The notes below the pieces were generated by a model, which was not told the origin of the DNA, made no database searches, and saw only the letters and a program-made list of their open reading frames with translations. Below, piece after piece: positions 7,847 through 18,453 of a stretch of DNA of 34,021 nucleotides; positions within the stretch are counted from its first letter, which is position 1, and the number at the start of each line of letters is the position of its first letter. The position numbers were made by a program, and so were the translations under genes. This DNA is from an uncultured Chromatiaceae bacterium (GTDB lineage Bacteria > Pseudomonadota > Gammaproteobacteria > Tenderiales > Tenderiaceae): positions 1-34,021 of the forward strand of contig CAMYNQ010000014.1 in assembly GCA_947259785.1 (NCBI GenBank), read 5' to 3'.

Positions 7847-10800
7847 ATGCCAAAACGTACTGACATTGAAAGCATCCTGATTATCGGCGCCGGCCCCATC
7901 ATTATTGGCCAGGCCTGTGAGTTTGACTACTCTGGCGCCCAGGCCTGTAAGGCGCTGCGTGAAGAGGGTTACCGCGTCATTCTGGTGAACTCTAATCCTG
8001 CCACGATCATGACTGATCCAAACATGGCTGATGCTACCTACATTGAACCTATCACCTGGCAGACAGTGGCTCAGATCATTGAGAAAGAAAAACCGGATGC
8101 ATTACTGCCGACCATGGGTGGTCAGACTGCATTGAACTGTGCCCTGGATCTGGCTCGTGAAGGCGTGTTGGAACAGCATGGGGTTGAGATGATCGGTGCC
8201 GATCGTGATGCCATAAACAAGGCTGAAGATCGCGATCTATTTGCCAAGGCGATGCGCAAGATTGGCCTGGATATGCCTAAAGCGGCCGTGGCCCATAATC
8301 TGGAAGAAGCATTTTCGGTGCAGGAGACTGTGGGTTTTCCAACTATTATTCGTCCGTCCTTTACTATGGGTGGCAGCGGTGGTGGCATCGCTTATAACAA
8401 AGAAGAGTTTGTTAAGATCTGTGAGCGCGGCCTTGATCTGTCACCCACCAACGAGTTGCTGGTTGAAGAGTCGATTATTGGCTGGAAAGAGTATGAGATG
8501 GAAGTGGTGCGTGACCACAACGACAACTGCATTATCATCTGTTCAATCGAGAACCTCGATCCTATGGGTGTACATACCGGTGACTCGATCACCGTCGCCC
8601 CAGCCCAGACACTGACAGATAAGGAATATCAGATCATGCGTAACGCCTCTTTGGCGGTGTTGCGTGAGATCGGTGTGGATACCGGTGGTTCCAATGTCCA
8701 ATTTGCTATCAACCCAGAAAACGGTCGTATGATTGTTATCGAGATGAATCCGCGGGTATCACGTTCATCGGCGTTGGCCTCGAAGGCAACTGGCTTTCCG
8801 ATTGCCAAGGTGGCTGCCAAGCTGGCGGTGGGTTACACCTTGGATGAATTGAAGAACGAAATCACTGGCGGCGCCACGCCCGCCTCGTTTGAGCCTTCGA
8901 TCGATTATGTTGTGACCAAGGTGCCACGTTTTACCTTTGAAAAATTCCCGCAGGCTGAACCATTGCTAGGTACGCAGATGAAGTCTGTTGGCGAGGTAAT
9001 GGCAATTGGTCGTACCCAGCAGGAGTCGTTGCAAAAGGCTCTGCGTGGTCTTGAAACTGGCGTTGACGGCCTGGATGAGATGCTCGATTTGGCTGTGATC
9101 AGTGACGATGATCTAAAAACCAAATTGCGCCATGAGTTGAAAATGCCAGGGCCAGAGCGGCTCTGGTATGTGGCCGATGCCTTCCGTGCCGGTTGGACTA
9201 TGGATGAGGTGCATGAGTTTAGTCGCATTGATCCTTGGTTCCTGGTGCAGATTGAAGATCTGGTTATCGAAGAAGCGCAGGTGCGCGATCAGGGTCTGGC
9301 TGCGCTGGACAAGTCGCGCATGTATGCTCTGAAGCGCAAAGGTTTCTCTGATCGTCGTCTGGCCACGCTGCTGGCCTGCAAGGAAGGCGAGCTGCGCAAG
9401 TTGCGCCATGATCTGGATATTCGCCCAGTCTATAAACGGGTTGATTCTTGCGCGGCTGAATTTTCTACTGCCACGGCCTATATGTATTCCACTTATGAAG
9501 AAGAGTGCGAGGCTGAGCCAACGGTCAATGACAAGATTATGGTTTTGGGTGGTGGTCCGAACCGTATCGGTCAGGGCATCGAGTTTGATTATTGCTGTGT
9601 TCATGCTGCCCTGGCAATGCGTGAAGATGGTTATGAGACCATTATGGTCAATTGTAATCCTGAGACTGTCTCAACTGATTATGATATTTCTGACCGTCTT
9701 TATTTCGAGCCACTGACTTTGGAAGATGTGCTTGAAATTGTGCATAAGGAAAACCCCAAGGGCATCATTGTTCAGTATGGTGGCCAGACACCGTTGAAGC
9801 TGGCAGGTCCGCTGGAAGCGGCGGGTGCACCAATCATTGGTACCACACCTGACTCTATCGATCTGGCCGAAGACCGTGAGCGTTTTCAGCAGATGTTGCA
9901 TGGGCTTGATTTGTTGCAGCCACCCAACTGTACTGCTCGTAATGCCGAAGAGGCAGTCGAGGCAGCGCGTGAGATGGGCTTTCCGCTGGTGGTGCGTCCT
10001 TCATACGTGTTGGGTGGTCGGGCAATGGAAATTGTCTACAGCGAAGAGGGGTTGCTCAACTATATGCAAGTTGCGGTACAGGTCTCTAATGATTCGCCCA
10101 TCCTGCTGGATCGCTTTCTTGATAATGCGGTGGAGCTGGATGTCGATGCTATCTGTGACGGTACTGATGTGGTCATCGGTGGCGTGCTGGAGCATATCGA
10201 GCAAGCCGGTGTTCATTCCGGTGATTCGGCCTGTTCATTGCCGCCATACAGTGTTTCAGCTGAATATCAGGCTGAGCTGCGTGAACAGGTGCTGAAAATG
10301 GCGCGTGGGCTTAATGTGGTGGGGCTGATGAATGTACAGTTTGCGATTCAGGATGGCAAAATCTATGTGATTGAGGTTAATCCGCGTGCCTCTCGTACAG
10401 TGCCGTTTGTGTCTAAAGCTATTGGTCAGCCTTTGGCTAAAATTGCTGCCCGCTGCATGGCTGGTCAGACCTTGAAAGAACAAGGTTTTACGACTGAAAT
10501 TGTGCCTTCTTTTTACAGTGTTAAAGAGGCTGTTTTTCCGTTTGTGAAGTTCCCTGGTGTCGATCCTATTCTCGGCCCAGAGATGAAGTCTACCGGTGAA
10601 GTGATGGGGGTTGGTCGTAACTTCGCCGAGGCCTTTGCTAAGGCTCAGCGTGGTGCCGGTGTTGTCTTGCCATCTTCGGGTAAAGCTTTTGTGAGTGTTC
10701 GTGATGCTGATAAGGGCGGGATAATACAAATTGCCCGTGAGCTGGTTGAGCTGGGTTTTGAGGTTGTTTCTACTCGTGGTACTGCTGAAGTGTTGAATGT

Positions 10801-11077
10801 TGAAGGTGTGCCTTGTGTCGTGGTCAATAAGGTTAACGAAGGTCGGCCGCATATTGTCGATATGATTAAAAATGATGAGATTAGATTGATTGTTAACACC
10901 ACTGAAGGACGTCAGGCGATTGCCGATTCCTTCACTATTCGTCGTGCTGTTTTGCAGCACAAGGTGACTTATGCCACGACTCTGGCTGGTGGTCGAGCCA
11001 TGTGTCTGGCTATTAAGTATGCTGATGAATATGATGTTAACCGCTTACAAGATTTGCACAAGGAGTTGTCTGCATGA
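7847..11077 (+). CDS. carB: Carbamoyl phosphate synthase large subunit
   Basis: CarB uses two ATP to make carbamoyl phosphate from bicarbonate and CarA-derived ammonia. The 1076-residue product has the expected duplicated layout. A carboxy-phosphate half starts at [20 protein letters not shown], and a carbamoyl-phosphate half starts at [19 protein letters not shown] (about 564-582); each contains an ATP-grasp domain. The C-terminal MGS-like allosteric domain from about residue 940 keeps a STRGTAEVL segment, a [10 protein letters not shown] segment and NTTEG. This is the region where UMP, IMP and ornithine bind in E. coli. The product is full length with no frameshift. Its stop overlaps the greA start by 4 nt (ATGA), so the two are translationally coupled. 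Confidence 0.99.
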   Translation: MPKRTDIESILIIGAGPIIIGQACEFDYSGAQACKALREEGYRVILVNSNPATIMTDPNMADATYIEPITWQTVAQIIEKEKPDALLPTMGGQTALNCALDLAREGVLEQHGVEMIGADRDAINKAEDRDLFAKAMRKIGLDMPKAAVAHNLEEAFSVQETVGFPTIIRPSFTMGGSGGGIAYNKEEFVKICERGLDLSPTNELLVEESIIGWKEYEMEVVRDHNDNCIIICSIENLDPMGVHTGDSITVAPAQTLTDKEYQIMRNASLAVLREIGVDTGGSNVQFAINPENGRMIVIEMNPRVSRSSALASKATGFPIAKVAAKLAVGYTLDELKNEITGGATPASFEPSIDYVVTKVPRFTFEKFPQAEPLLGTQMKSVGEVMAIGRTQQESLQKALRGLETGVDGLDEMLDLAVISDDDLKTKLRHELKMPGPERLWYVADAFRAGWTMDEVHEFSRIDPWFLVQIEDLVIEEAQVRDQGLAALDKSRMYALKRKGFSDRRLATLLACKEGELRKLRHDLDIRPVYKRVDSCAAEFSTATAYMYSTYEEECEAEPTVNDKIMVLGGGPNRIGQGIEFDYCCVHAALAMREDGYETIMVNCNPETVSTDYDISDRLYFEPLTLEDVLEIVHKENPKGIIVQYGGQTPLKLAGPLEAAGAPIIGTTPDSIDLAEDRERFQQMLHGLDLLQPPNCTARNAEEAVEAAREMGFPLVVRPSYVLGGRAMEIVYSEEGLLNYMQVAVQVSNDSPILLDRFLDNAVELDVDAICDGTDVVIGGVLEHIEQAGVHSGDSACSLPPYSVSAEYQAELREQVLKMARGLNVVGLMNVQFAIQDGKIYVIEVNPRASRTVPFVSKAIGQPLAKIAARCMAGQTLKEQGFTTEIVPSFYSVKEAVFPFVKFPGVDPILGPEMKSTGEVMGVGRNFAEAFAKAQRGAGVVLPSSGKAFVSVRDADKGGIIQIARELVELGFEVVSTRGTAEVLNVEGVPCVVVNKVNEGRPHIVDMIKNDEIRLIVNTTEGRQAIADSFTIRRAVLQHKVTYATTLAGGRAMCLAIKYADEYDVNRLQDLHKELSA

Positions 11078-11550
11078 GTACCATTCCAATGACTGCTAGC
11101 GGTGCTGAGCGCCTGCGTGAAGAGTTGAATCGATTGAAGAGTGAAGATAGGCCGCGCATTATTCAGGCGATTGCCGAGGCACGTGAGCATGGCGATCTAA
11201 AAGAAAATGCCGAATACCATGCAGCCAAGGAGCAACAGGCCTTTTGTGAGGGGCGCATTTCAGAGCTGGAAGGGCAACTGTCTTCAGCGCAGATTATTGA
11301 TGTCTCCAAATTGACACCATCAGGCAAGGTGGTTTTTGGTGTGACGGTTGATCTGCTTGAGCTGGAAACAGAGAAGCAAGTGTCATATCAGATTGTTGGT
11401 GATCTTGAGGCAGATATCAGTCAGAACCGTATTTCTATTAGTTCTCCGGTTGCCCGCGCCTTGATCGGTAAAGAAGAGGGTGAAGAGGTGATTGTTAGGG
11501 CGCCGGGGGGGGATAAAGAATATGAGATCGTCGCGGTTCATTACAGCTGA
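11074..11550 (+). CDS. greA: Transcription elongation factor GreA
   Basis: GreA enters the RNA polymerase secondary channel and stimulates cleavage of backtracked transcripts. The 158-residue product has an N-terminal coiled coil (about 1-75) with the family signatures [15 protein letters not shown] and [20 protein letters not shown]. The C-terminal FKBP-like domain ends [16 protein letters not shown]...APGG. The acidic residues at the coiled-coil tip ([10 protein letters not shown]) are retained. The start codon lies within the carB stop (ATGA overlap), with GGAGTTGTCTGC providing the ribosome site inside carB. The carAB-greA order is typical of Gammaproteobacteria. Confidence 0.98.
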   Translation: MSTIPMTASGAERLREELNRLKSEDRPRIIQAIAEAREHGDLKENAEYHAAKEQQAFCEGRISELEGQLSSAQIIDVSKLTPSGKVVFGVTVDLLELETEKQVSYQIVGDLEADISQNRISISSPVARALIGKEEGEEVIVRAPGGDKEYEIVAVHYS

Positions 11551-11557
11551 TTAGGGT

Positions 11558-12007
11558 ATGGACGCTATTTCAGGGAAAATCGAGACAGTCCTGCAAACCT
11601 TGTGGATTGGTGGTTTGTGGGTGATTGGTTATGTGGTAACGCCAATCCTGTTTGCCAGTCTGGAAGAGCGGCGCCTGGCCGGAGAGTTGGCTGGGCATAT
11701 GTTTACAGCGATTAATTACATTGGTTTGGGCTGCGGTACTCTGTTATTGGCATTTGCTGTGCTGAAGTCGAGTGGGTCTTTATTAAAAGATAGGCGGATC
11801 ATCGCATTGGTGTTGATGCTGGTTCTGATTGCGGTTTCGGCGTTTGTGCTGCAGCCGATGATGCAGGAGCTGAAATTGAGTGGGATCGTGGCTGGCAGTG
11901 AGGCGGCGGCGCAGTTCGGGCAACTGCACGGTGTTTCGTCGGTGCTTTATTTACTAACCAGTCTGCTGGGGTTGTTTTTGCTTTTATCCCGTCGCCAAAC
12001 TACCTGA
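11558..12007 (+). CDS. DUF4149-type four-helix membrane protein
   Basis: Function unknown. The 149-residue product has four predicted transmembrane segments at about 11-33, 49-69, 80-98 and 124-144. A conserved-looking FGQLHGVSSVLYLLTSLLGL segment (120-139) before and into the last helix resembles DUF4149 (TMEM205-like) proteins, often found next to greA and yhbY in Gammaproteobacteria. The family call is from memory of pattern and context, not a search. It starts 7 nt after greA and is likely co-transcribed. It ends convergently against yhbY with 6 nt between stop codons and no terminator hairpin visible. Confidence 0.75.
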   Translation: MDAISGKIETVLQTLWIGGLWVIGYVVTPILFASLEERRLAGELAGHMFTAINYIGLGCGTLLLAFAVLKSSGSLLKDRRIIALVLMLVLIAVSAFVLQPMMQELKLSGIVAGSEAAAQFGQLHGVSSVLYLLTSLLGLFLLLSRRQTT

Positions 12008-12013
12008 TAATAT

Positions 12014-12310
12014 TTATTTATTTAGGTGGATCTTAGTTTCTTTCAGATTGCGGCGATAGAGCAGGGCGACATGGCCAACTCGCTGGACTAGTTCGGCAGC
12101 GCTGCGCTGACAAAGTTTGGTTATGATTGCATCGCGCTCATCACGGTCTGAGGCATTGACTTTAACCTTGATCAGCTCATGATGGGCAAGTGAAAGGTCT
12201 GCCTCGTTACAGACGCCATCAGTCAGACCATTGCTGCCAATCATGACAACAGGCTTGAGATCATGGCCTAGTTTGCGTAGCTGGCGTTTTTGATTTTCCG
12301 ATAATGACAT
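12014..12310 (-). CDS. yhbY: YhbY-type RNA-binding protein (CRM domain)
   Basis: YhbY is a single CRM (CRS1-YhbY) domain protein associated with pre-50S ribosomal particles. The 98-residue product reads MSLSENQKRQLRKLGHDLKP. The GxxG RNA-binding loop follows in VMIGSNGLTDGV (about 22-33). The ELIKVKVN and RVGHVALLYRR strands of the fold come later. It is complete and of standard length. It is transcribed opposite to its neighbours: its start is 19 nt from the divergent small membrane protein gene, and its stop is 6 nt from the preceding gene. yhbY divergent to rlmE-ftsH is a common gammaproteobacterial arrangement. Confidence 0.95.
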   Translation of the reverse strand: MSLSENQKRQLRKLGHDLKPVVMIGSNGLTDGVCNEADLSLAHHELIKVKVNASDRDERDAIITKLCQRSAAELVQRVGHVALLYRRNLKETKIHLNK

Positions 12311-12329
12311 GGCTTAAGATTACTCCGAT

Positions 12330-12623
12330 ATGACCCATTCTGAAGGCGACGCAAGTCTATCACGACGACGTAAAGTATTCACCGTCCAGGCGAGTCCGTT
12401 CAATGCGATCAAGCTTGACCTGGCTTTGATTCTGATTGTCGGTGTTGTGGTGCTGGTTACGCACGATCACCTTGTTGAGCACTCACTTGGCCAGCTGTTA
12501 ATTGTTGTTGTTTATGGCCTTGCTGCTATGCTTTGGATTGTCATCAGGACGCGGTGGGTATTGAGAAATCTTGATCAGGCTGCTGCTGAGTCTGATGCTA
12601 GTCAATCGTCAAAAAATGGCTAG
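12330..12623 (+). CDS. Small two-helix membrane protein, unknown
   Basis: I do not recognise this 97-residue product. It has a basic N-terminus with SRRRK at 11-15, two hydrophobic helices at about 29-44 and 53-73 separated by a short His/acid-containing loop (THDHLVEH), and a polar, Ser/Asn-rich C-tail. Positive charges after helix 2 (RTRW) and before helix 1 suggest both ends are cytoplasmic. It sits between yhbY and rlmE, 8 nt before rlmE, so co-transcription with rlmE is likely. Start choice is uncertain because no good ribosome site precedes the ATG. It is probably a real gene given its position, codon pattern and helix layout. Confidence 0.65.
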   Translation: MTHSEGDASLSRRRKVFTVQASPFNAIKLDLALILIVGVVVLVTHDHLVEHSLGQLLIVVVYGLAAMLWIVIRTRWVLRNLDQAAAESDASQSSKNG

Positions 12624-12631
12624 GCGGTTTT

Positions 12632-13252
12632 ATGTCGAAAAGCAAGAGTAGTCAGCGATGGTTAGACGAACACGAAAATGATGTTTACGTTCAGCGTGCC
12701 CGTCAGGATGGGTATCGTTCGCGTGCAACATATAAGCTGCTGGAAATTAATAAAAAAGACCGTCTGATCAAACCGGGTATGACGGTGGTTGATCTGGGCG
12801 CAGCCCCGGGTGGCTGGTCACAGATGGCAGCCAGGTTGGTGGGTGATAAAGGTCATGTTGTAGCTATGGATATTTTGCCAATGGATGGTCTTGCTGGGGT
12901 GGATTTTCTACAGGGTGATTTTCGTGAGCAGGAAGTGCTTGAACAACTGTTAAAAATGATCGGAGATCGAGGTGTAGACCTTGTTATTTCAGATATGGCC
13001 CCCAACATAAGCGGAATGGGGGTGGTTGATCAGCCGCGAGCCATGTATTTGACTGAGTTAGCGCTGGATATGGCTCGACAAGTTTTGAAACCTGGCGGTG
13101 ATTTTTTGGTCAAAGTTTTTCAGGGTGAGGGCTTTGATGAGTATATGCGTGACGTGCGCAGCTCATTTAGTAAGGTTATTACCCGTAAGCCCAAGGCTTC
13201 CAGGCCTCGGAGTCGTGAGGTCTATCTGCTGGCCAGGGGCTTTAAGATGTAG
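12632..13252 (+). CDS. rlmE: 23S rRNA 2'-O-methyltransferase RlmE (FtsJ/RrmJ)
   Basis: RlmE uses S-adenosylmethionine to methylate the 2'-O of U2552 (E. coli numbering) in the 23S rRNA A-loop during late 50S assembly. The 206-residue product has the SAM-binding motif [13 protein letters not shown] at about 52-64. The K-D-K-E catalytic tetrad of the family is intact at Lys35 (RATYKLLE), Asp121 (ISDMAPN), Lys161 (FLVKVFQG) and Glu196 (SREVYL). It lies upstream of ftsH as in E. coli, 90 nt before it. I saw no sigma-32 promoter upstream, unlike E. coli where this pair is heat-inducible. Confidence 0.98.
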   Translation: MSKSKSSQRWLDEHENDVYVQRARQDGYRSRATYKLLEINKKDRLIKPGMTVVDLGAAPGGWSQMAARLVGDKGHVVAMDILPMDGLAGVDFLQGDFREQEVLEQLLKMIGDRGVDLVISDMAPNISGMGVVDQPRAMYLTELALDMARQVLKPGGDFLVKVFQGEGFDEYMRDVRSSFSKVITRKPKASRPRSREVYLLARGFKM

Positions 13253-13342
13253 TATTTTTTGATGTTACATAGTGTGTTGCTCAGCTTTTTGTCTGGGTGG
13301 TGAATAAAAATCTTCCAGTTTAGGGTGATTGGTTTGAGTGAT

Positions 13343-15262
13343 ATGGCAAAAAACTTGGTTCTTTGGGTGGTCATCGCGATTGTGCTGATGTCTGTATTTA
13401 GCAGTTTCGGGCCGTCGAAGTTGAACTCTCAATCTATGCCTTATTCGCAATTTGTTGCGGATGTGCAAAGTGGTGTAGTTGATAAGGTTGTCATCGAGGG
13501 GCGTACCATTCATGGTGCGACTCAAAATGGTGAGCGTTTTACTACTTATAGTCCTGGTGATGCAGGTCTGGTTGGTGATTTGTTGAATCATGGTGTTCAG
13601 ATTAATGCCCGTCCACAGGAGCAGCAGGGTTTTCTAACGCAGATCTTTATTTCCTGGTTTCCAATGTTGTTGTTGATCGGTGTGTGGATCTTTTTCATGC
13701 GTCAGATGCAGGGTGGCGGCGGTGGCCGTGGTGCTATGTCCTTTGGTAAGAGCAAGGCCAAATTGCTGAGTGAAGATCAGGTCAAAGTTAATTTTTCTGA
13801 TGTGGCTGGTGTTGAAGAGGCCAAAGACGAAGTTGGTGAGTTAGTTGAGTTTCTACGTGATCCAAGTAAGTTTCAGAAGTTGGGTGGCAAGATCCCTCGA
13901 GGCGTATTGATGGTGGGATCGCCGGGCACAGGTAAAACCTTATTGGCTAAGGCGATTGCCGGTGAGGCCAAGGTGCCTTTTTTCACTATTTCTGGTTCCG
14001 ATTTTGTTGAGATGTTTGTTGGTGTTGGTGCTTCGCGTGTGCGTGACATGTTTGAGCAGGCCAAAAAACATGCGCCATGCATTATTTTTATTGATGAAAT
14101 TGATGCGGTGGGTCGTCATCGTGGTGCCGGTTTGGGTGGTGGTCACGATGAGCGTGAGCAGACCTTGAATCAGTTACTGGTGGAGATGGATGGTTTTGAA
14201 GGTAATGAAGGCGTTATCGTCATCGCTGCAACCAATCGTCCTGATGTGCTGGATCCTGCATTGTTACGCCCTGGGCGTTTTGACCGCCAGGTGGTGGTTC
14301 CATTGCCCGATGTGCGTGGCCGTGAGCAGATTTTGCGCGTTCATATGCGTAAAGTGCCTTTGGGTGAAGATGTTAAACCAAGCCTGATTGCTCGTGGAAC
14401 GCCAGGCTTCTCCGGTGCTGACTTGGCCAACTTGGTGAACGAAGCAGCCCTGTATGCTGCTCGTGCCGATAAACGTTTGGTCGAGATGGCGGAGTTTGAG
14501 GCGGCCAAAGATAAAATTATGATGGGCGCTGAACGTAAGTCCATGGTGATGAATGACGATGAGAAGAAGCTTACTGCTTACCATGAGGCAGGACACGCCA
14601 TTGTTGGTCGTGTGGTGCCGGCGCATGACCCTGTTTACAAGGTGTCTATCATTCCGCGTGGTCGTGCTCTGGGTGTGACCATGTTCCTGCCTGAGGAAGA
14701 TCGTTACAGTTACAGTAAACAGCGTTTGGAGAGTCAGATTAGCAGTCTATTCGGCGGCCGTATTGCTGAGGAGATGGTTTTCGGTGCGGATCAAGTCACT
14801 ACTGGGGCATCGAACGATATTCAACGTTCTACCGAGCTTGCCCGTAATATGGTGACAAAGTGGGGGCTGTCTGAGCGCCTTGGTCCATTGACCTATGCTG
14901 AGGAAGATGGTGAGGTGTTCTTGGGGCATTCTGTTGCTCAGCACAAGAATGTCTCTGGTCAAACCAGTAATTTGATTGATGAAGAGGTTCGTGCGGTTGT
15001 AGATCGTAATTACCAACGTTCAACGGATATTTTGACTGAGAATGTTAAGATTTTGCACATGATGGCTGATGCTCTAATCAAGTATGAGACCATTGACTCA
15101 CATCAAATTGATGACTTAATGGAAGGCAAAGAGCCGCGTCCGCCAAAGGATTGGACTGACCATGAGCCGCAAGGTGGTTCTGGTGCCTCTTCTTCGGATT
15201 CTGGTGTTAAGGCTGATAAGTCAGATGATGGCAAGATGGGAGATCCGGCTGAATCACACTAA
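13343..15262 (+). CDS. ftsH: ATP-dependent zinc metalloprotease FtsH
   Basis: FtsH is the membrane-anchored AAA+ protease that degrades regulatory and misassembled membrane proteins. The 639-residue product has an N-terminal transmembrane helix ([15 protein letters not shown]), a periplasmic domain and a second helix (about 103-120). The AAA module has Walker A GSPGTGKT (192-199), Walker B IFIDEID (247-253) and an RPGRFDR arginine-finger region. The zinc-protease motif HEAGH lies at 413-417. I start at the ATG at 13343 (MAKNLVLW). An in-frame TTG at 13334, giving MSDMAKNLV and preceded by AGGGTG, is a real alternative, and GTG at 13325 is less likely. A strong terminator follows. Confidence 0.97.
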   Translation: MAKNLVLWVVIAIVLMSVFSSFGPSKLNSQSMPYSQFVADVQSGVVDKVVIEGRTIHGATQNGERFTTYSPGDAGLVGDLLNHGVQINARPQEQQGFLTQIFISWFPMLLLIGVWIFFMRQMQGGGGGRGAMSFGKSKAKLLSEDQVKVNFSDVAGVEEAKDEVGELVEFLRDPSKFQKLGGKIPRGVLMVGSPGTGKTLLAKAIAGEAKVPFFTISGSDFVEMFVGVGASRVRDMFEQAKKHAPCIIFIDEIDAVGRHRGAGLGGGHDEREQTLNQLLVEMDGFEGNEGVIVIAATNRPDVLDPALLRPGRFDRQVVVPLPDVRGREQILRVHMRKVPLGEDVKPSLIARGTPGFSGADLANLVNEAALYAARADKRLVEMAEFEAAKDKIMMGAERKSMVMNDDEKKLTAYHEAGHAIVGRVVPAHDPVYKVSIIPRGRALGVTMFLPEEDRYSYSKQRLESQISSLFGGRIAEEMVFGADQVTTGASNDIQRSTELARNMVTKWGLSERLGPLTYAEEDGEVFLGHSVAQHKNVSGQTSNLIDEEVRAVVDRNYQRSTDILTENVKILHMMADALIKYETIDSHQIDDLMEGKEPRPPKDWTDHEPQGGSGASSSDSGVKADKSDDGKMGDPAESH

Positions 15263-15283
15263 GTGATGTTAGTCTTGATTATG

Positions 15284-15311
15284 AAACGCCCTGCCTTTGG
15301 TGGGGCGTTTT
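15284..15311 (+). terminator. Intrinsic terminator after ftsH
   Basis: A 12-bp stem (15284-15295 with 15299-15310, two G-T wobbles) with a TTT loop overlaps a T-tract (15308-15311). It lies 21 nt after the ftsH stop and 37 nt before folP. It should end most rlmE-ftsH transcripts, leaving folP to read-through or a promoter that I could not identify. Confidence 0.82.
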
Positions 15312-15348
15312 GCTTATCGGGTGATGTTTTGGCAGCTGTAAAAGAAAC

Positions 15349-16173
15349 ATGTTTATGAGGCTTGTATTTGATCGACCCATGGTGATGGGGATTCTTAATG
15401 TAACGCCGGATTCGTTTTCTGATGGTGGGCGTTTCACTGACTCTGCTTTAGCCTTGGCTCATGTTGAGCAGATGGTAAGAGATGGTGTAGACATCATTGA
15501 TATTGGTGGTGAGTCGACCCGGCCCGGAGCGGTGCCAGTTAGTGAGACAGATGAGATAGAACGGGTTATACCATTAGTTGAGGCAATCCGTAGTCGATTT
15601 GATGTACCAATTTCGGTGGATACCAGTAAACCGGGTGTGATGCGGGCCGCGGTAGCGGCGGGTGCCGATATGTTGAACGATGTACGCGCCCTGCGTGATG
15701 CGGATGCGCTCGAGACTGTCGCCGAACTTGGTGTGCCGGTTTGCCTAATGCATATGCAGGGTGAGCCGCGTGGGATGCAACAAAATCCGCAATATGATGA
15801 TGTGACTGAGGATGTTTTACAGTTTTTGAGAGAACGGATAAATGCATGTCAGATTGCAGGTATTGCTAGGGATAAGTTGTTAGTAGATCCCGGTTTTGGG
15901 TTTGGTAAGAGTTTGGCGCAAAATCTTACTCTTTTAAAAGAATTAGATCGTTTTAAGTCGCTGGGATTGCCGGTGTTAGTCGGTATTTCGCGCAAGAGTA
16001 TGATTGGTGCTGTGTTAGATCAGCCGGTTGAAGAGCGTCTATTTGGCAGTCTTGCGGCAGCCAGCCTGGCTTTATGGCAAGGGGCGAGTGTTATCCGGGT
16101 GCATGATGTTGCTGCGACAAAGGATGTTCTGAGGTTTTGTCAGGCCGTTAAGGCTGTGGATTTAAATGATTAG
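15349..16173 (+). CDS. folP: Dihydropteroate synthase
   Basis: FolP condenses p-aminobenzoate with dihydropterin pyrophosphate to give dihydropteroate in folate synthesis and is the sulfonamide target. The 274-residue TIM-barrel product shows both family signatures: MGILNVTPDSFSDGG (about 13-27) and IIDIGGESTRPGA (about 48-60). The pterin-site segments SVDTSKPGVM, MLNDVRAL, DPGFGFGKS and VGISRKSMIG are also present. ATG at 15349 or 15355 are both possible; the ribosome site is weak for each. It is followed by glmM with a 17-nt gap; ftsH-folP-glmM is a conserved gammaproteobacterial order. Confidence 0.97.
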   Translation: MFMRLVFDRPMVMGILNVTPDSFSDGGRFTDSALALAHVEQMVRDGVDIIDIGGESTRPGAVPVSETDEIERVIPLVEAIRSRFDVPISVDTSKPGVMRAAVAAGADMLNDVRALRDADALETVAELGVPVCLMHMQGEPRGMQQNPQYDDVTEDVLQFLRERINACQIAGIARDKLLVDPGFGFGKSLAQNLTLLKELDRFKSLGLPVLVGISRKSMIGAVLDQPVEERLFGSLAAASLALWQGASVIRVHDVAATKDVLRFCQAVKAVDLND

Positions 16174-16190
16174 AGTTTTAGGTGGTTGTT

Positions 16191-17564
16191 ATGGCAAATG
16201 AGCGCAAATATTTTGGCACCGACGGCATTCGCGGCAAGGTGGGTCAATACCCCATAACGCCAGAGTTTATTATGAAGTTAGGTTGGGCGGCAGGACGTGT
16301 ACTGGCCAAGCCGGGTGGCGAGCAAAGCAAGGTTTTGATTGGTAAGGATACCCGTATCTCGGGTTATATGTTTGAATCGGCGCTTGAGGCAGGCCTGTCG
16401 GCTGCGGGCGTTGATATCATGTTGTTGGGGCCAATGCCTACCCCGGGAATTGCCTACCTCACACGTACTTTGAGAGCTGATGGGGGGATTGTTATTAGTG
16501 CATCACACAACCCTTATTATGATAATGGCATCAAGTTTTTTTCAGCTACGGGCCAAAAGCTTGGTGATATGGTTGAGCAAGCAATTGAGACAGAGCTTGA
16601 TAAACCGATGGAAATTGTGGCGCCAAATGCGCTTGGCAAGGCTGGGCGTGTGAGTGATGCCGTTGGCCGTTATATTGAGTTTTGTAAGAGCACTATTCCT
16701 TCTCGCCTTTCACTTAATGGTTTAAAGCTTGTGGTGGACTGTGCGCATGGCGCAACCTACGACATTGCGCCCAAGGTATTTGCCGAGTTGGGTGCGGAGG
16801 TAGTAAGTCTGGGTGTGGCGCCTGATGGCCTGAATATTAACGAAGGCTGTGGCTCAACCGAGCCAGAAGCTTTGCAGCAGGCGGTTGCGAATAATGGTGC
16901 TGACCTTGGTGTTGCTTTGGATGGTGATGGCGACCGTTTAATTATGGTCGATCATAAAGGCGAGATAATTGATGGCGACGAGATACTCTATATTATCGCC
17001 TGTTCCAGTTTTGGTTCAGACCATTTCAGCAAAGGGGTTGTAGGTACTTTGATGAGTAATCTTGGTCTAGAACACGCCCTGGCGGAAAAGGGGGTTGAGC
17101 TGCATCGCGCTCAGGTGGGTGATCGTTATGTTATGGAAATGCTGCAACAACAAGGTTTGAATCTGGGTGGGGAATCATCTGGGCATATTATTTGCCTGGA
17201 GCAAACAACAACCGGTGATGGGATTGTTTCAGCCCTGCAAGTTCTGGCAGCCATGGTAGCGCAGGGGGCAAGTCTATTTGATCTGAAATCAGGCATGACA
17301 AAGTACCCGCAAACGATGATTAATGTCCGTACTGAGCAGCGTTTTGATTTTAAGGCCTCAAAAGCGGTTATGAAGGCCCAGAGAGAGGTAGAACAACAAC
17401 TTAGTGAGCGTGGCCGGGTATTGTTGCGCGCCTCAGGAACCGAGCCGCTGATTAGAGTGATGGTTGAGGGGCAAGATGCTGCTGAGGTGGATAAATGCGC
17501 TGAATATTTAGCTCAAGAAGTCGAGTCCGCCTACCAGAGTTGTAGCACCAATAACGATCTCTAA
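16191..17564 (+). CDS. glmM: Phosphoglucosamine mutase
   Basis: GlmM interconverts glucosamine-6-phosphate and glucosamine-1-phosphate, feeding UDP-GlcNAc for peptidoglycan and lipopolysaccharide. The 457-residue product starts [18 protein letters not shown]. It has the phosphoserine loop [12 protein letters not shown] with the active Ser near residue 105. The metal-binding loop DGDGDR, the sugar-binding GGESSGH and the phosphate-binding [12 protein letters not shown] all follow in the normal order. The frame extends to a GTG at 16182, but AGGTGG at 16180-16185 is the ribosome site of the ATG at 16191. It sits 17 nt after folP. Confidence 0.98.
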   Translation: MANERKYFGTDGIRGKVGQYPITPEFIMKLGWAAGRVLAKPGGEQSKVLIGKDTRISGYMFESALEAGLSAAGVDIMLLGPMPTPGIAYLTRTLRADGGIVISASHNPYYDNGIKFFSATGQKLGDMVEQAIETELDKPMEIVAPNALGKAGRVSDAVGRYIEFCKSTIPSRLSLNGLKLVVDCAHGATYDIAPKVFAELGAEVVSLGVAPDGLNINEGCGSTEPEALQQAVANNGADLGVALDGDGDRLIMVDHKGEIIDGDEILYIIACSSFGSDHFSKGVVGTLMSNLGLEHALAEKGVELHRAQVGDRYVMEMLQQQGLNLGGESSGHIICLEQTTTGDGIVSALQVLAAMVAQGASLFDLKSGMTKYPQTMINVRTEQRFDFKASKAVMKAQREVEQQLSERGRVLLRASGTEPLIRVMVEGQDAAEVDKCAEYLAQEVESAYQSCSTNNDL

Positions 17565-17665
17565 ACGGGCTGTATGGTGTCTCCAAGTGCCTCAAAATAT
17601 TTGATTTATCCTGTCGGTATCTGTAAGCTTGGCCTACTTTTTTCACCGCTCAAAAGAGATGTGCA

Positions 17666-18421
17666 ATGCGTAAGCCATTAGTTGCTGGAAACTGGAAAAT
17701 GAATGGTTCCAGAGAGAATGCTGAGAGCCTGATTGCAGGAATAAAAGAGGGCTTAGGAGTTAATGCAGCTGTCGAAGCCGCAATTTGTCCGCCGTTTGTA
17801 TACCTGTCAGAGGTGGGGTCACGGCTTTCTGGTAGTGGTATTGCTTTAGGCGCACAGAACGTATCCCAGCACGGTAATGGTGCTTATACTGGTGAGATTT
17901 CAACCAGCATGCTGTTGGATGTGGGGTGTAAATACGTGATTTCAGGTCATTCAGAGCGTCGCGCCCTGTATGGTGAGGCAGACTCGCTGGTGGCTGAAAA
18001 GGTGGTTGCCATAAATGCAGCAGGTTTAAAGCCAATTCTTTGTGTTGGTGAGCTGCTGAAAGAGCGCGAGTCAGGAAAAACCGAAGAAGTTGTGGCGCGT
18101 CAGCTGGATGTGCTGCTGAACAGCGCAGAAGGTTTGGCGGCGCTGCAAAATACAGTAATTGCCTATGAGCCGGTTTGGGCAATTGGGACGGGAATGACTG
18201 CTACACCAGAGCAGGCGCAGGATGTTCATGCATTTATTCGTCAGCGCATTGCGGCAAAAGATACTGCCTTGGCACAAAAGGTTCGTATTCTTTATGGTGG
18301 TAGTGTTAAAGGTAATAACGCCTCTGAGTTGTTTGCCAAGGCTGATATTGATGGTGGTCTTATCGGTGGGGCGTCTCTTCAGGTGGAAGAGTTTTTAGCT
18401 ATATGTCGGGCTGTGAAATAA
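17666..18421 (+). CDS. tpiA: Triosephosphate isomerase
   Basis: TpiA interconverts dihydroxyacetone phosphate and glyceraldehyde-3-phosphate in glycolysis and gluconeogenesis. The 251-residue TIM barrel carries all catalytic residues: Lys11 in AGNWKMNG, His95 in ISGHSERR and Glu168 in AYEPVWAIGTG. The phosphate-binding LYGGSVKG segment is also present. It lies 101 nt after glmM, in a gap with only a weak promoter-like sequence. secG follows 32 nt later. The glmM-tpiA-secG order is typical of Gammaproteobacteria and the pair is likely co-transcribed with the tRNA. Confidence 0.98.
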   Translation: MRKPLVAGNWKMNGSRENAESLIAGIKEGLGVNAAVEAAICPPFVYLSEVGSRLSGSGIALGAQNVSQHGNGAYTGEISTSMLLDVGCKYVISGHSERRALYGEADSLVAEKVVAINAAGLKPILCVGELLKERESGKTEEVVARQLDVLLNSAEGLAALQNTVIAYEPVWAIGTGMTATPEQAQDVHAFIRQRIAAKDTALAQKVRILYGGSVKGNNASELFAKADIDGGLIGGASLQVEEFLAICRAVK

Positions 18422-18453
18422 GCTTGCCTGATGTTAAATGAGGTAAAGAAGTA

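Noticed and set aside
10256-10960. Long reverse-strand open frame (234 codons) within carB
   Set aside because: It lies wholly antisense to a strongly conserved carB region; its composition is typical of a shadow frame and it has no recognisable domain.
13253-13342. Sigma-32 promoter for ftsH
   Set aside because: No CTTGAA or CCCCAT-like pair is present in this gap or upstream of rlmE.
16246-16257. CCCCATAA in glmM as a heat-shock -10
   Set aside because: There is no matching -35 upstream and it lies inside a coding sequence.
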